Positions 8,373-17,229 are shown, counted from the stretch's first letter. The stretch: DNA of 22,304 nucleotides from Gemmatimonadota bacterium (GCA_030598525.1 JAUVPT010000005.1:1-22304), one strand, 5' to 3'. Program-made: numbers and translations. Notes: a model not told the origin generated them from the letters alone.

Positions 8373-10840
8373 TTGGCGGATGTATGCGATGCCGCCCGGA
8401 AGACCAGGGATTCGGAGTCCTTCGCCAGCTCCACGACGATCTCGTCTCCCGGCGCGAACTCGGCCATCAGGATTTTCTCAGAAAGCGCGTCCTCGATATA
8501 CCTCTGAATCGTCCGTTTCAAGGGACGCGCACCAAACTTTGTATCATACCCGCGGTCCACCAGGAAGTCTACGGCCGCCTCCGTCGTGCTCAGAGTCAGC
8601 TCTTCGTCAGCCAGGCGTCGCTGGACCTCACGCAGCATGATGTGCACGATTTCTCCGATTTGCTCCTTGGAGAGCGGGTGAAAGACGATGACTTCGTCGA
8701 GGCGATTGAGGAACTCAGGGGTGAATGTCCTGTCCACTTCATCCCTTACCTTTTGCGCCATCCTATCGTACTGCGCCTCCGTTTCGCCGGTCTCGAAGCC
8801 GAGGCTCGACGATGAAGCGATCTCTCTGGCCCCGACATTGGAGGTCATGATGAGCACGGTGTTCTTGAAGTCTATCACCCGGCCGTAGTTGTCCGTGAGC
8901 CGGCCCTCATCGAGGACCTGCAGCAGGATGTTGAATACGTCCGGATGCGCCTTCTCTATCTCGTCGAGCAGCACTACCGCATAGGGACGCTGCCGCACTG
9001 CCTTCGTGAGAGCCCCGCTGTCTTCGTAGCCCACGTAGCCCGGCGGAGCCCCGATGAGGCGACTCACCGAGAACTTCTCCATGTACTCGGACATGTCGAC
9101 CCGGATCAGGGCCTGATCGTCAGCAAAGAGGAACCGCGCGAGTTGTCGCGCCAGCTCCGTCTTCCCCACTCCCGTGGGGCCGCAGAACACGAATGAGCCT
9201 ATCGGGCGGTCGGGATCCTTGAGCCCGGCACGCGTACGGCGGATAGCCCTGCTGATCGCCTCGATCGCCTCGTGCTGGCCGACCACGCTCTCGTGCAGCT
9301 CATCCTCCATACGCAGGAGGCGCTTCGTTTCCTCCTCGCGAAGCCTGCTGACCGGGATTCCAGTCCAGCGAGACACGATGAAGGCGATGTCTTCCTCCGT
9401 TATGATCGGACGCGTCTCTCGCTGTTGCTTTCCCCACTCTTCCTTGGTGCGCCGGATCTCGGACAGCAGCTCCTTCTCTCGATCGCGCAACATGGCCGCA
9501 CGTTCGAAGTCCTGGTCCCGGATCGCCTCGTCCTTGCGCCCCGACAGTTCATCCATCTCGACCTGAAGCTTCTGGACCTCCGGCGGGGGCACCTGGGCTC
9601 CCAGGCGAGACCGTGCTCCCGCTTCATCGATCACATCGATGGCCTTGTCAGGGAGAAAACGATCCGTGATGTACCGGTCCGAGAGCTTGGCTGCCGCCTC
9701 GAGTGAAGAATCGGGCACATTGACGTTGTGGTGGTCCTCGTAGTGCTTCCGCAGTCCCTTGAGGATCTCCAGAGTCTCTTCGACCGAGGGGGCTTCCACG
9801 ATCACGGTCTGGAAGCGCCTCTCGAGAGCGCCGTCCTTCTCGATGTGCTTGCGATACTCGTTAAGGGTGGAGGCGCCCACGCATTGCAGTTCGCCCCGCG
9901 CCAGCGCCGGCTTCAGCATATTCGATGCGTCGATGGCCCCTTCCGCGGCGCCGGCCCCGACGAGAGTGTGCAGTTCATCGATGAACAGGATGACGCCTTC
10001 ATTCTGCGAGATCTCGTTCACGATGGCCTTGAGTCGCTCCTCGAACTGGCCCCGGTACTTGGTGCCAGCGATCACTGCCGCCATATCGAGGGCCAGGACA
10101 CGATGGTCCTTCAGACTGTCAGGTATGTCACCGCGATCGATCTTCTGGGCAAGTCCCTCGACGATGGCCGTCTTGCCGACTCCGGGTTCACCAATGAGGA
10201 CAGGGTTGTTCTTCTTGCGCCTCGAAAGGACTTCCATGACGCGCTCGATCTCGGCATGCCGTCCGATCGTCGGATCGAGGGCGCCCTCGTGCGCCAGCAC
10301 CGTCAGGTCCCTGCAGAAGTGATCCAGGGCTGGCGTCTTCGACTTGGAGTCTCCGCGCGCCACAGCGGGTGGCGGGACACTGCCCGGCTCGGCCACGGCC
10401 CCCTCGTTACCAAGGAGCTTCAGCATCTCTGCCCGAGCCTCCTCCAGACCGATCCCGAGTTCTCCCAGGACCTTGGCGGCGAGACCCTTTTCCTCTCGCA
10501 GCAGGCCCAGCAAGAGGTGCTCGGTACCCACGTAGCTGTGATTGAGCTCGCGAGCTTCCGCCATCGCGTACTCGAGTACCTTCTTGGCCCGGGTAGTGTA
10601 CGGGAGTTCTCCGATCGATGCGGAGGCCTTCCCCGGCCTGATATTCTCCTCCACCAGCCTGAGGAGCTCGTCGAGGTCGGCCGCCAGGCTGCGTAGAACC
10701 TCGGCTGCCACGCCGTCACCCTCACGAATCAATCCGAGGAGGATGTGCTCGGTTCCTACGTAGTCGTGCTGGAGGCGCACAGCTTCCTCTCGCGCCATAG
10801 CCAGCACTTTCCTCACACGGTCGGTGAAGTTGTAGTTCAT
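8369..10840 (-). CDS. clpC: Clp ATPase ClpC (HSP100 unfoldase)
   Basis: Cytoplasmic AAA+ unfoldase that feeds substrates to ClpP. 823 residues from the ATG at 10840. A TTG one codon earlier is also possible, but ATG makes a tidy TGATG overlap with the mcsB stop. Two Clp_N repeats occupy residues 1-145, each with a TEH motif (Glu31, Glu107) matching the two phospho-arginine pockets known in Bacillus ClpC. AAA1 has Walker A GEPGVGKT at 217-224 and VILFIDELHTL. The middle region carries a UVR motif (DQDFERAAMLRDREKEL, about 442-458) characteristic of ClpC rather than ClpA or ClpB. AAA2 has GPTGVGKT at 554-561 and VVLLDEIEKAH. The LGF tripeptide at 680-682 is the expected ClpP-docking loop. No clpP is in the window. 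Confidence 0.96.
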   Translation of the reverse strand: MNYNFTDRVRKVLAMAREEAVRLQHDYVGTEHILLGLIREGDGVAAEVLRSLAADLDELLRLVEENIRPGKASASIGELPYTTRAKKVLEYAMAEARELNHSYVGTEHLLLGLLREEKGLAAKVLGELGIGLEEARAEMLKLLGNEGAVAEPGSVPPPAVARGDSKSKTPALDHFCRDLTVLAHEGALDPTIGRHAEIERVMEVLSRRKKNNPVLIGEPGVGKTAIVEGLAQKIDRGDIPDSLKDHRVLALDMAAVIAGTKYRGQFEERLKAIVNEISQNEGVILFIDELHTLVGAGAAEGAIDASNMLKPALARGELQCVGASTLNEYRKHIEKDGALERRFQTVIVEAPSVEETLEILKGLRKHYEDHHNVNVPDSSLEAAAKLSDRYITDRFLPDKAIDVIDEAGARSRLGAQVPPPEVQKLQVEMDELSGRKDEAIRDQDFERAAMLRDREKELLSEIRRTKEEWGKQQRETRPIITEEDIAFIVSRWTGIPVSRLREEETKRLLRMEDELHESVVGQHEAIEAISRAIRRTRAGLKDPDRPIGSFVFCGPTGVGKTELARQLARFLFADDQALIRVDMSEYMEKFSVSRLIGAPPGYVGYEDSGALTKAVRQRPYAVVLLDEIEKAHPDVFNILLQVLDEGRLTDNYGRVIDFKNTVLIMTSNVGAREIASSSSLGFETGETEAQYDRMAQKVRDEVDRTFTPEFLNRLDEVIVFHPLSKEQIGEIVHIMLREVQRRLADEELTLSTTEAAVDFLVDRGYDTKFGARPLKRTIQRYIEDALSEKILMAEFAPGDEIVVELAKDSESLVFRAASHTSAK

Positions 10841-11979
10841 CAACCCCCCGAGGGCGGCCTGTCGACCACCGTCGTATCACTGGATCCGTCTGCGGGTGCC
10901 TGCCCGGCGTCCCGCTCGTCTTCGGCTAGCTTATCCCGAACGTACGTCGCGCGACAGACATCCGCCTCCGGCTCACTCAGTCTTGCTCCTGCAGCGCGCT
11001 CGAGATGCGCGACCTGCCCGCGCACCAGAATCTCGTTCAGCGTCTCTACCCGTGGCGATTTCAATAGTTTCAGAGACACTCCCAGGCGGACACCCGACAG
11101 GAGGTTCATCATCTCCTCGAGACCCAGGCTCCGTGCCGTGCGGAGAATCCCGTATGCCCGCCAGACCTTGTCTTCGAGTACGGATGGAGCTTCGGTCAAG
11201 AGCACGCTCCTCGCTCTGCGCTCGTACTCAATCACCTTTCCCGTCACTCGCCCCAGGTGGTCGATCAGGTCTTCCTCCGTCTTACCAAGCGTGGTCTGGT
11301 TGGAGATCTGAAAGAAGTTGCCGACGACCTCAGATCCCTCTCCATACAACCCGCGGTAGGTCAATCCGACCTGGGAGATGCCCTCGAGCACCTTGGAAAT
11401 CTCCTTCGTGAGGACGAGGCTGGGAATGTGGATCAGCACGGAGGCCCGAAGGCCGGTCCCGACGTTCGTCGGGCAGGCCGTCAGGAAGCCGAATTGGTGA
11501 TGGTATGCCATGGGAAGGAGCGCCCCGATTTCCTCATCCAACCGATCTACCTGGCGCCAGGCTGTATCGAGTGCCAGGCCACCCACGAGTGCCTGCAGCC
11601 GCAGGTGGTCCTCCTCGTTGACCATTACGCCGCAGGAACATCCCTCCGCGAGGACCAGCGCCGCACTCGAAGGTCCCCGCCGGGCGGCGAGAAGGTCCCG
11701 GCTGATGAGGTGCCGTTCGACCAGGATCTCGCGGTCCACCGGATCGAGCGAGTCCACCTCCCAGAAGAACCCCCCGTTCAGCGATTCCGCGTGGTCGGCC
11801 GCTGCGCGAATCCTCTGCACTACCTCCGCCCGGTCTTCAGCTCCAGCTCGGCCCGGAAACGGAAACCCCTGCAGGTTGCGGGCAACCCGGACACGCGAGG
11901 ATAAGACGATCTCGGCTTCCTCTCCTCCCCGAATCCAGTCCAGTCCTCGGTCGGCCAAAGGCTCGGCAGCCCGGATCAC
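10840..11979 (-). CDS. mcsB: Protein arginine kinase McsB
   Basis: Phosphagen-kinase-fold enzyme that phosphorylates arginine side chains, marking proteins for ClpC-ClpP in Bacillota. 379 residues. SSRVRVARN (27-35) is the ATP-binding start, NEEDHLRLQ (121-129) carries the catalytic glutamate region, LTACPTNVGTGLR (166-178) contains the invariant Cys169, and GEGSEVVGNFFQISNQTTLG (213-232) holds Glu217. The C-terminal domain ends in EADVCRATYVRDKL, where the Bacillus proteins read RDxxRA; the first Arg is Ala339 here. The last 30 residues are an extra acidic and Pro/Ser-rich tail. GTG at 11979 overlaps the mcsA stop as GTGA. The order mcsA-mcsB-clpC is as in Bacillota, but without ctsR. Confidence 0.95.
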   Translation of the reverse strand: MIRAAEPLADRGLDWIRGGEEAEIVLSSRVRVARNLQGFPFPGRAGAEDRAEVVQRIRAAADHAESLNGGFFWEVDSLDPVDREILVERHLISRDLLAARRGPSSAALVLAEGCSCGVMVNEEDHLRLQALVGGLALDTAWRQVDRLDEEIGALLPMAYHHQFGFLTACPTNVGTGLRASVLIHIPSLVLTKEISKVLEGISQVGLTYRGLYGEGSEVVGNFFQISNQTTLGKTEEDLIDHLGRVTGKVIEYERRARSVLLTEAPSVLEDKVWRAYGILRTARSLGLEEMMNLLSGVRLGVSLKLLKSPRVETLNEILVRGQVAHLERAAGARLSEPEADVCRATYVRDKLAEDERDAGQAPADGSSDTTVVDRPPSGG

Positions 11980-12485
11980 GCCTGCGTCTCCATGTCGTGA
12001 ATGCGGTCACGCAGTTCCGCGGCCGTCTCGAAATCCTCGGTTTCGATCGCCCGTTTCATCCGACGCCGCATCGATGAAATCTGACCGAGACGGTCCGTGA
12101 TGTCCGATGCCTCGCTGAGGTAGAGCTTCCCGGCGTGCTGAGAAGATCCGTGAATCCGGCGCAGAAGGCCTCGAATCTGGGTCTCGAAGTGCACATAGCA
12201 CTGGGAGCAGCCGACCCTTCCGGCCCTCCGAAAGTCAGCCGCCGAAGTTCCACAGAACGGACAGGGTTCCGAAGACTCCGGAATAGGTGTCTTCGGGCCA
12301 GGAGACCCGAGCTGCTCCAGAAAATCTACGAGCGGGGGTTTCTCGGTATCAATTCCTTCGGTATCGGAAGAAATGCCACGTTCCCCCGCGCAACTGAGGC
12401 ACAGGTGTACCGACCGCATTTCCTCGGCCTCGATCGAAGTCAGATGGACTTCCGCTTCCTTCTCCCGGCAGTCGTCACAGAGCAT
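11976..12485 (-). CDS. mcsA: McsA-like zinc-finger activator of McsB, UVR-domain protein
   Basis: Adaptor that activates the arginine kinase McsB. 169 residues from ATG at 12485, which gives the typical MLCDDC opening. A longer GTG start at 12530 would overlap lolD and adds nothing conserved. Eight cysteines form four pairs: C3/C6, C29/C32, C75/C78 and C93/C96, i.e. two four-Cys zinc modules. The C-terminus (about 143-167, RAIETEDFETAAELRDRIHDME) is a UVR motif matching the one in ClpC. The residues between the two zinc modules (about 38-70) are acidic and Pro-rich, probably a linker. The gene begins 7 bases after the lolD stop, with GGGGGA as the likely ribosome site overlapping the lolD end. 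Confidence 0.93.
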   Translation of the reverse strand: MLCDDCREKEAEVHLTSIEAEEMRSVHLCLSCAGERGISSDTEGIDTEKPPLVDFLEQLGSPGPKTPIPESSEPCPFCGTSAADFRRAGRVGCSQCYVHFETQIRGLLRRIHGSSQHAGKLYLSEASDITDRLGQISSMRRRMKRAIETEDFETAAELRDRIHDMETQA

Positions 12486-12492
12486 GCGCCGC

Positions 12493-13233
12493 TCAGTCCC
12501 CCACGCCTTGTAGATGCTCGTTGGTCTCACTTAACTCCAGAACGCCCGATGAGAGTCGCAAGATCCGATCCGTGCGGGAGGCCAACGCCATGTTGTGCGT
12601 CACGACCACCATGGCGGTCCCGTGATCACGAACGAGGTCGAACAACACGTCGTGCAGGAGCTCGCTGGTGTCCAGGTCGAGATTGCCCGATGGCTCATCC
12701 GCCAGCAGGACAGGAGGCTCGTTGGCCAGTGCCCGCGCAGTGGCCACTCGCTGCTGCTCCCCTCCCGACAGCTTCGCCGGAACGTGCCCGGAGCGGTCCG
12801 CGAGACCCACCTGGTCCAGGAGCTCGAGAGCACGCCTGCGGGCCGCGGTGCGGGGGTATCCGGCGATCATCTGCGGCATCATGACGTTCTCGAGCGCGGT
12901 GAAGTCCCTGAGCAGATGGTGGAACTGGAATACGAAACCCACATAGCGATTTCGGACCTTCGCGAGTTGCACGTCGTCCAGGTTGGCGACGTCTCTGCCC
13001 CCCAGCGCGATGCGCCCCGACGTCGGGAGGTCCAGGCCGCCCAGGATATGCAGCAGGGTGGACTTGCCCGACCCGCTTGGTCCGACGATGGAGACGGTCT
13101 CTCCGCGCCCAAGCCGCAGGTCCACTCCGCGCAGTACCCGGATCACATTGCCATCCGCCCCCTCGAAGTTTCGCTCGACGTCGACGGCTTCGACGGCGGC
13201 GGACGCCGCGGGGCCGGTCGTCACGTCACTCAT
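12493..13233 (-). CDS. lolD: Lipoprotein-release ABC transporter ATPase LolD
   Basis: ATPase of the LolCDE complex, which extracts outer-membrane lipoproteins from the inner membrane and passes them to LolA. 246 residues. Walker A GPSGSGKST at 51-59, Q-loop Gln103 (FVFQFHHLL), ABC signature LSGGEQQRVA from 155, Walker B VLLADEPSGNLD from 175, and H-loop His213 (VTHNM). The FQFHHLLRDFTALENVMMP stretch is typical for the LolD/MacB branch. The MacB branch shares these motifs, so the identification also rests on the overlapping LolC/E gene upstream (8 bases) and on the envelope setting. Confidence 0.94.
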   Translation of the reverse strand: MSDVTTGPAASAAVEAVDVERNFEGADGNVIRVLRGVDLRLGRGETVSIVGPSGSGKSTLLHILGGLDLPTSGRIALGGRDVANLDDVQLAKVRNRYVGFVFQFHHLLRDFTALENVMMPQMIAGYPRTAARRRALELLDQVGLADRSGHVPAKLSGGEQQRVATARALANEPPVLLADEPSGNLDLDTSELLHDVLFDLVRDHGTAMVVVTHNMALASRTDRILRLSSGVLELSETNEHLQGVGD

Positions 13234-14509
13234 GGCGGATCGCCTCCACCGGCGTGTAGTCGGCGGCCCGCCGCGCCGGATAGATAGTGGCTAGGAACGC
13301 GATGGACAGTGACGCCAGCACTATGAATCCGACGTCGATCAGGTTGGTGTCGACCGGCAGGTGGTCGATGAAATAGACGTCACCCGGCAGCGTTATGAAC
13401 TGGTATCGATCCAGTAGCCAGGACAGCGTGAGGCCGAGACCAGTTCCGACCGTCGTGCCCACGAATCCGATCACGACGCCCTGGAGGACGAATACCCTTG
13501 TGATGTCGGCCGCGGTCAAACCCATGGCGCGCATGATCCCGATCTCTCGCACCTTGTCCGTGACGACCATGATCAGAGTCGACACGATGTTGAACGATGC
13601 TACCAGGACGATCAGGAGGAGGATGATGCCCATGGCGAATTTCTCGAGCTTGAGTGCCGAGAAGAGACTGGAGTTCTGTCTCTGCCAATCATCCACCGAA
13701 TAAGGGAACCCGAGCGAGTCCCTGATCCGGGCGGCGACCTTGCCACTGTTCCACGGATCCCGAACGTTGAATTCCACTCCAGTGACCGCGCGTCCCATCC
13801 GAAGCAGACTCTGAGCGGATTCCAGCTGCACGTAGGCGAACTTGGTATCGTACTGGTACAGGCCGGTCTCGAAGAGCCCCGTGACCTCGTACAGGCGGAG
13901 TTGAGGCTGGATGCCGGTCGGAGTCAGCTCAGCGCCCTGAAACGAAACGACCGTGACCGTCTTCCCGGGATAAAGGTTCAGGCGATTGGCGAGAGTCGTA
14001 CCGAGAACGATTCCCGGACGACCGGACTCCGTCTCCCCGAACGGCATGGCGCCCACGGTGAGATGCTCATCCACTTCCGTGACGGAGAGCGATACGGAAT
14101 CGTTGGCCAGGCCGCGAAGAACGGCACCTTCGGAATAGCTGCCTCCGGGTACGTTCAGGCCCACTTCCGTATAGATGAAGGGTGCGGCGCCCGTCACGTC
14201 CGGATCTTCCGTCACCCGACGTAGCACCGACTCCCAGCTTTCCATGCGCACGGCTTCGCCGATCTCCAGCACCATGCCGTGGGAGTTGGCTCCGAGGATC
14301 TTCTCACGCAGGTCCGTCTGCAGCCCCGACATCACGCCGATCACCACGATCAACGCCATCACCCCCACCGACACGCCTCCGATTGCGATCAGCGTGATCA
14401 GCGACAGGAACCCCCTTCCCCGTCGGCTCGACAGGTAGCGCCGTGCCACGAACCAGTGCAGAGCGCGGTCCGTGTGTCGGGTGCGCACCGTGGCCTCAGT
14501 CGGATTCAT
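13226..14509 (-). CDS. Lipoprotein-release permease LolC/LolE family
   Basis: Inner-membrane subunit of the lipoprotein-releasing ABC transporter, 427 residues. The N-terminal ALHWFVARRYLSSRRGRGFLS and first membrane helix at about 34-60 are LolC/E signatures. A periplasmic MacB-like domain fills residues 62-290. Three further helices follow at about 292-316, 339-365 and 390-411, with the coupling segment VTDKVREIGIMRAMGLTAADI between helices two and three. Only one such permease is present beside lolD, so this may be a single-permease system (LolF type, homodimer) unless a partner lies elsewhere. ATG at 14509 overlaps the lysS stop by 14 bases. Confidence 0.93.
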   Translation of the reverse strand: MNPTEATVRTRHTDRALHWFVARRYLSSRRGRGFLSLITLIAIGGVSVGVMALIVVIGVMSGLQTDLREKILGANSHGMVLEIGEAVRMESWESVLRRVTEDPDVTGAAPFIYTEVGLNVPGGSYSEGAVLRGLANDSVSLSVTEVDEHLTVGAMPFGETESGRPGIVLGTTLANRLNLYPGKTVTVVSFQGAELTPTGIQPQLRLYEVTGLFETGLYQYDTKFAYVQLESAQSLLRMGRAVTGVEFNVRDPWNSGKVAARIRDSLGFPYSVDDWQRQNSSLFSALKLEKFAMGIILLLIVLVASFNIVSTLIMVVTDKVREIGIMRAMGLTAADITRVFVLQGVVIGFVGTTVGTGLGLTLSWLLDRYQFITLPGDVYFIDHLPVDTNLIDVGFIVLASLSIAFLATIYPARRAADYTPVEAIRHE

Positions 14510-16058
14510 CGTCCCTCATGATCGGATACAGGATCACTTCCCGGATCGTGGGTCGGTCGGTGAGGAGCATCACGAGGCGATCGACGCCCAGACCGAGGCC
14601 CCCCGTCGGGGGAAGGCCGTACTCCAGGGCCCTCACGTAGTCCTCATCCAGAGCCTGGGCCTCCTCGTTTCCGGCTGCGCGCTGCTCGACCTGATCCACG
14701 AACCGCTCCCACTGATCGATGGGGTCGTTCAACTCGCTGAACGCATTCACCAGTTCCGTTCCGGCGACAATGACTTCAAACCGCTCTGCCAGATCAGGAT
14801 CTCCGCGCTTCGGCTTGGCGAGGGGGCTCATCTCGATCGGGTAGTCGAAGACAATCGTCGGATCGACGAGTTCAGGCTCGACCCACTCAGAGAATATGAC
14901 GTCGAGCAACTTGGTCCGACCTAATGCCTCTGTATCGCCCCTCCCGGCTTCTCGCACCCGTCGCCGAAGCTCCTCCGTGTCCGCCGATCTGGCGTCGAAC
15001 CCGGCAAAGTTCTCGATCGCCTCGAAGAACGGTATCCGTTTCCATGGGCGCGACAGGTCAACCGTATGACCGTCAAAGGAAAGCTCCAGTCCTCCCGTAA
15101 CGGCCGTTGCGGCTTCGGTGACCAACTCCTCCGCCGTATCCATCATGGTCGAGTAATCTGCGTACGCCCGGTAGAGTTCGAGCATCGTGAACTCCGGATT
15201 GTGAGTCCGATCGATGCCCTCGTTCCTGAAGTTTTTCGAAATTTCGTATACCCGGTCGAGCTGTCCCACGATCAACCGCTTCAGGTACAGCTCATCTGCG
15301 ATTCGCAGGAAGAGAGTGCGATCCAGCGAGTGGTGATGGGTCGTGAACGGACGGGCGAACGCCCCGCCGTACAGTGGCTGGAGCACCGGCGTCTCCACCT
15401 CGAGATAACCCTCTCCATCCAATCTCGCGCGCAGGGCGGAAATGATCCGGGCCCTCGTGATGAACACGGCCCTGACGTCCGGGTTGACGGCGAGGTCGGC
15501 ATAGCGCTGGCGGTATCGGCTCTCGACGTCAGCGAACCCATGGTGGACAACCGACTCCCCTTCGTCCGTGATCTCGGTCTTGCCCAGCGGGAGCGGGCGC
15601 ATTGACTTGGCCAGCAACTCGAGAGTCTCGACTCGGACGGTTACTTCGCCTGTACGGGTGCGAAACAGTTCGCCTTCTACTCCGATCCAGTCGCCCAGGT
15701 CGAGCAGATTCTGAATCTGGCGGTCGAGCTCGCTCAAGTCGTCCCGACGAAAGTAGATCTGGAGTCGCCCCGACCGGTCGCCCAGGTGAGCGAAGGCACT
15801 CTTTCCCATGTCTCGGAGCGACTCAAGGCGACCTGCGACGCGCACCCGGGTCCCCTCCACGCCGTCTTCGTGTCTGGCCAGGGCGGACGTGAGGTCATCG
15901 GTCGGATCAAAGGAATACGAATAGGCAGGCACGCCGAGGTCACGCAGCTTGTCGAGCTTGGCGAATCGGTCTCTGATCGGCTTCGGTCTGTCTGCCGCCG
16001 CATACCATTCTCGGATCGGCAGACCGTCGCGCCGACCGGAGGAGTCCTTGGAAGTCAC
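14496..16058 (-). CDS. lysS: Lysyl-tRNA synthetase, class II
   Basis: Charges tRNA-Lys in the cytoplasm. 520 residues with an extra N-terminal 25 or so residues before the usual start of helix one. The OB-fold anticodon-binding domain is at about 70-155 (VRVAGRLESLRDMGKSAFAHL). The catalytic core has motif 1 near ALRARLDGEGYLEVETPVLQ (208-227), motif 2 FRNEGIDRTHNPEFTMLELY (277-296), and motif 3 GLPPTGGLGLGVDRLVML (481-498). TELVNAFSELNDP marks the lysine-specific class IIb family. The start is GTG at 16058, two bases after the prfB stop, so it is probably co-translated with prfB. Confidence 0.97.
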   Translation of the reverse strand: MTSKDSSGRRDGLPIREWYAAADRPKPIRDRFAKLDKLRDLGVPAYSYSFDPTDDLTSALARHEDGVEGTRVRVAGRLESLRDMGKSAFAHLGDRSGRLQIYFRRDDLSELDRQIQNLLDLGDWIGVEGELFRTRTGEVTVRVETLELLAKSMRPLPLGKTEITDEGESVVHHGFADVESRYRQRYADLAVNPDVRAVFITRARIISALRARLDGEGYLEVETPVLQPLYGGAFARPFTTHHHSLDRTLFLRIADELYLKRLIVGQLDRVYEISKNFRNEGIDRTHNPEFTMLELYRAYADYSTMMDTAEELVTEAATAVTGGLELSFDGHTVDLSRPWKRIPFFEAIENFAGFDARSADTEELRRRVREAGRGDTEALGRTKLLDVIFSEWVEPELVDPTIVFDYPIEMSPLAKPKRGDPDLAERFEVIVAGTELVNAFSELNDPIDQWERFVDQVEQRAAGNEEAQALDEDYVRALEYGLPPTGGLGLGVDRLVMLLTDRPTIREVILYPIMRDDESD

Positions 16059-16060
16059 GT

Positions 16061-17168
16061 TCAGGTCGCCCCTTTCCGGCGGAGAAAGGCTTCGATGAAA
16101 CGGTGAATGTCACCGTCCAGGACCCCGTCCGCGTTCCCAACCTCCAGGTTGGTTCGATGGTCCTTGACCATGGTGTACGGTTGCAGCACGTAGGAGCGGA
16201 TCTGGTTGCCCCACGCGATGTCTGTCTTGGAGTCTTCGATGACCTTCTTCTCAGCCTCCTTTTCCTCCATGGCGCGCTGGTAGAGCGCGGCCTGGAGCAT
16301 CTTCATGGCCTTAGCCCGGTTCTTGTGCTGGCTGCGCTCCTGCTGGCAGGACACCACGACGCCCGTGGGCTCGTGGGTGATGCGCACTGCTGAATCCGTC
16401 TTGTTCACGTGCTGGCCACCCGCGCCGGAAGCTCGATACGTATCGATGCGAAGATCTGATTCATCGATTTCGATCTCGACGTCGTCATCTACTTCAGGGT
16501 ACACGAATACCGACGCGAAGGATGTGTGTCTGCGTCCCTGAGCGTCGAATGGTGAAATCCGCACGAGCCGGTGGACTCCGGTTTCCGCGCCGAGGTACCC
16601 GAACGCGTGATGACCCAGGATCTCGAGGGTAGCCGACTTGATTCCGGCTTCCTCACCCGGCTGCAGTTCGAGAAGCTGGACCGTATAGCCACGTCGCTCG
16701 GCGTACCGCGAGTACATCCGGAGGAGCATCTCGGCCCAATCCTGAGACTCAGTACCTCCGGCTCCGGGGTGCACGGTGAGGAGGGCTGACCTGTGCGCGT
16801 CAGGGCCGCGAAGCATGTTCCGCAGTTCGAGTTCTGCCAGCCCCTCCCCGATGCTTACCGTCTCACGGTCCAGTTCGACCGACAGGTCCTCGTCTTCCTC
16901 CTCGGCGAGGAGATCAGCGAGTTCCGTCAGGTCCTCGACTCTCCGCGTCAGTGAATTCCACGGTTCCGTCCAGGCCTTCAACTTGTTGGCCTGTTCTATG
17001 ACCCCCCGGGCGGCCTCCGGCTGGTCCCAGAATCCCGGTTTGGCCATGCGCTGTTCAAGACCGGCCAACGCAGTCTCCTTGGACTCGAGGTCAAAGGAAC
17101 CTCCGCAGGTCGTCCAGCCTCTGCCGCAATTCGCTGATCAGACCCAGCTTCGCATCGGATACTGCCAT
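16061..17168 (-). CDS. prfB: Peptide chain release factor 2, expressed by programmed +1 frameshift
   Basis: RF2 recognises UGA and UAA and triggers peptide release. The gene is in two frames: 25 codons from ATG 17166-17168 (with GGGAGAGG upstream) to a TGA at 17091-17093, then a +1 shift and 343 codons ending at 16061. The joined product is 368 residues. The SPF stop-codon-reading tripeptide falls at 205-207 and the GGQ catalytic loop (YRASGAGGQHVNKT) at 250-252, the same numbers as in E. coli RF2, which supports both the join and the start. The join makes RRFLDLESKETALAGLEQRM, continuous with the family N-terminus. The UGA in the shift site makes RF2 level control its own synthesis. Confidence 0.97.
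17090..17105 (-). promoter_or_regulatory. RF2 autoregulatory +1 frameshift site
   Basis: On the coding strand the site reads CGGAGGTTCCTTTGAC. A Shine-Dalgarno-like GGAGG lies three bases before the slippery CTT, directly followed by the in-frame stop TGA and a C. Spacing and order match the E. coli prfB site (AGGGGGTATCTTTGAC). When RF2 is scarce the ribosome pauses on UGA, the GGAGG pairs with 16S rRNA, tRNA-Leu slips from CUU to UUU, and reading resumes at GAC. Confidence 0.95.
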
Positions 17169-17229
17169 TCGATCCTCTCCCTGCCCGCCGTGGGTGTCGG
17201 GGCGGTGCACCACAGCGCCCGTTGTGCTA

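Noticed and set aside
9728..10696. 322-codon plus-strand open frame
   Set aside because: Antisense to clpC, no domain or signal.
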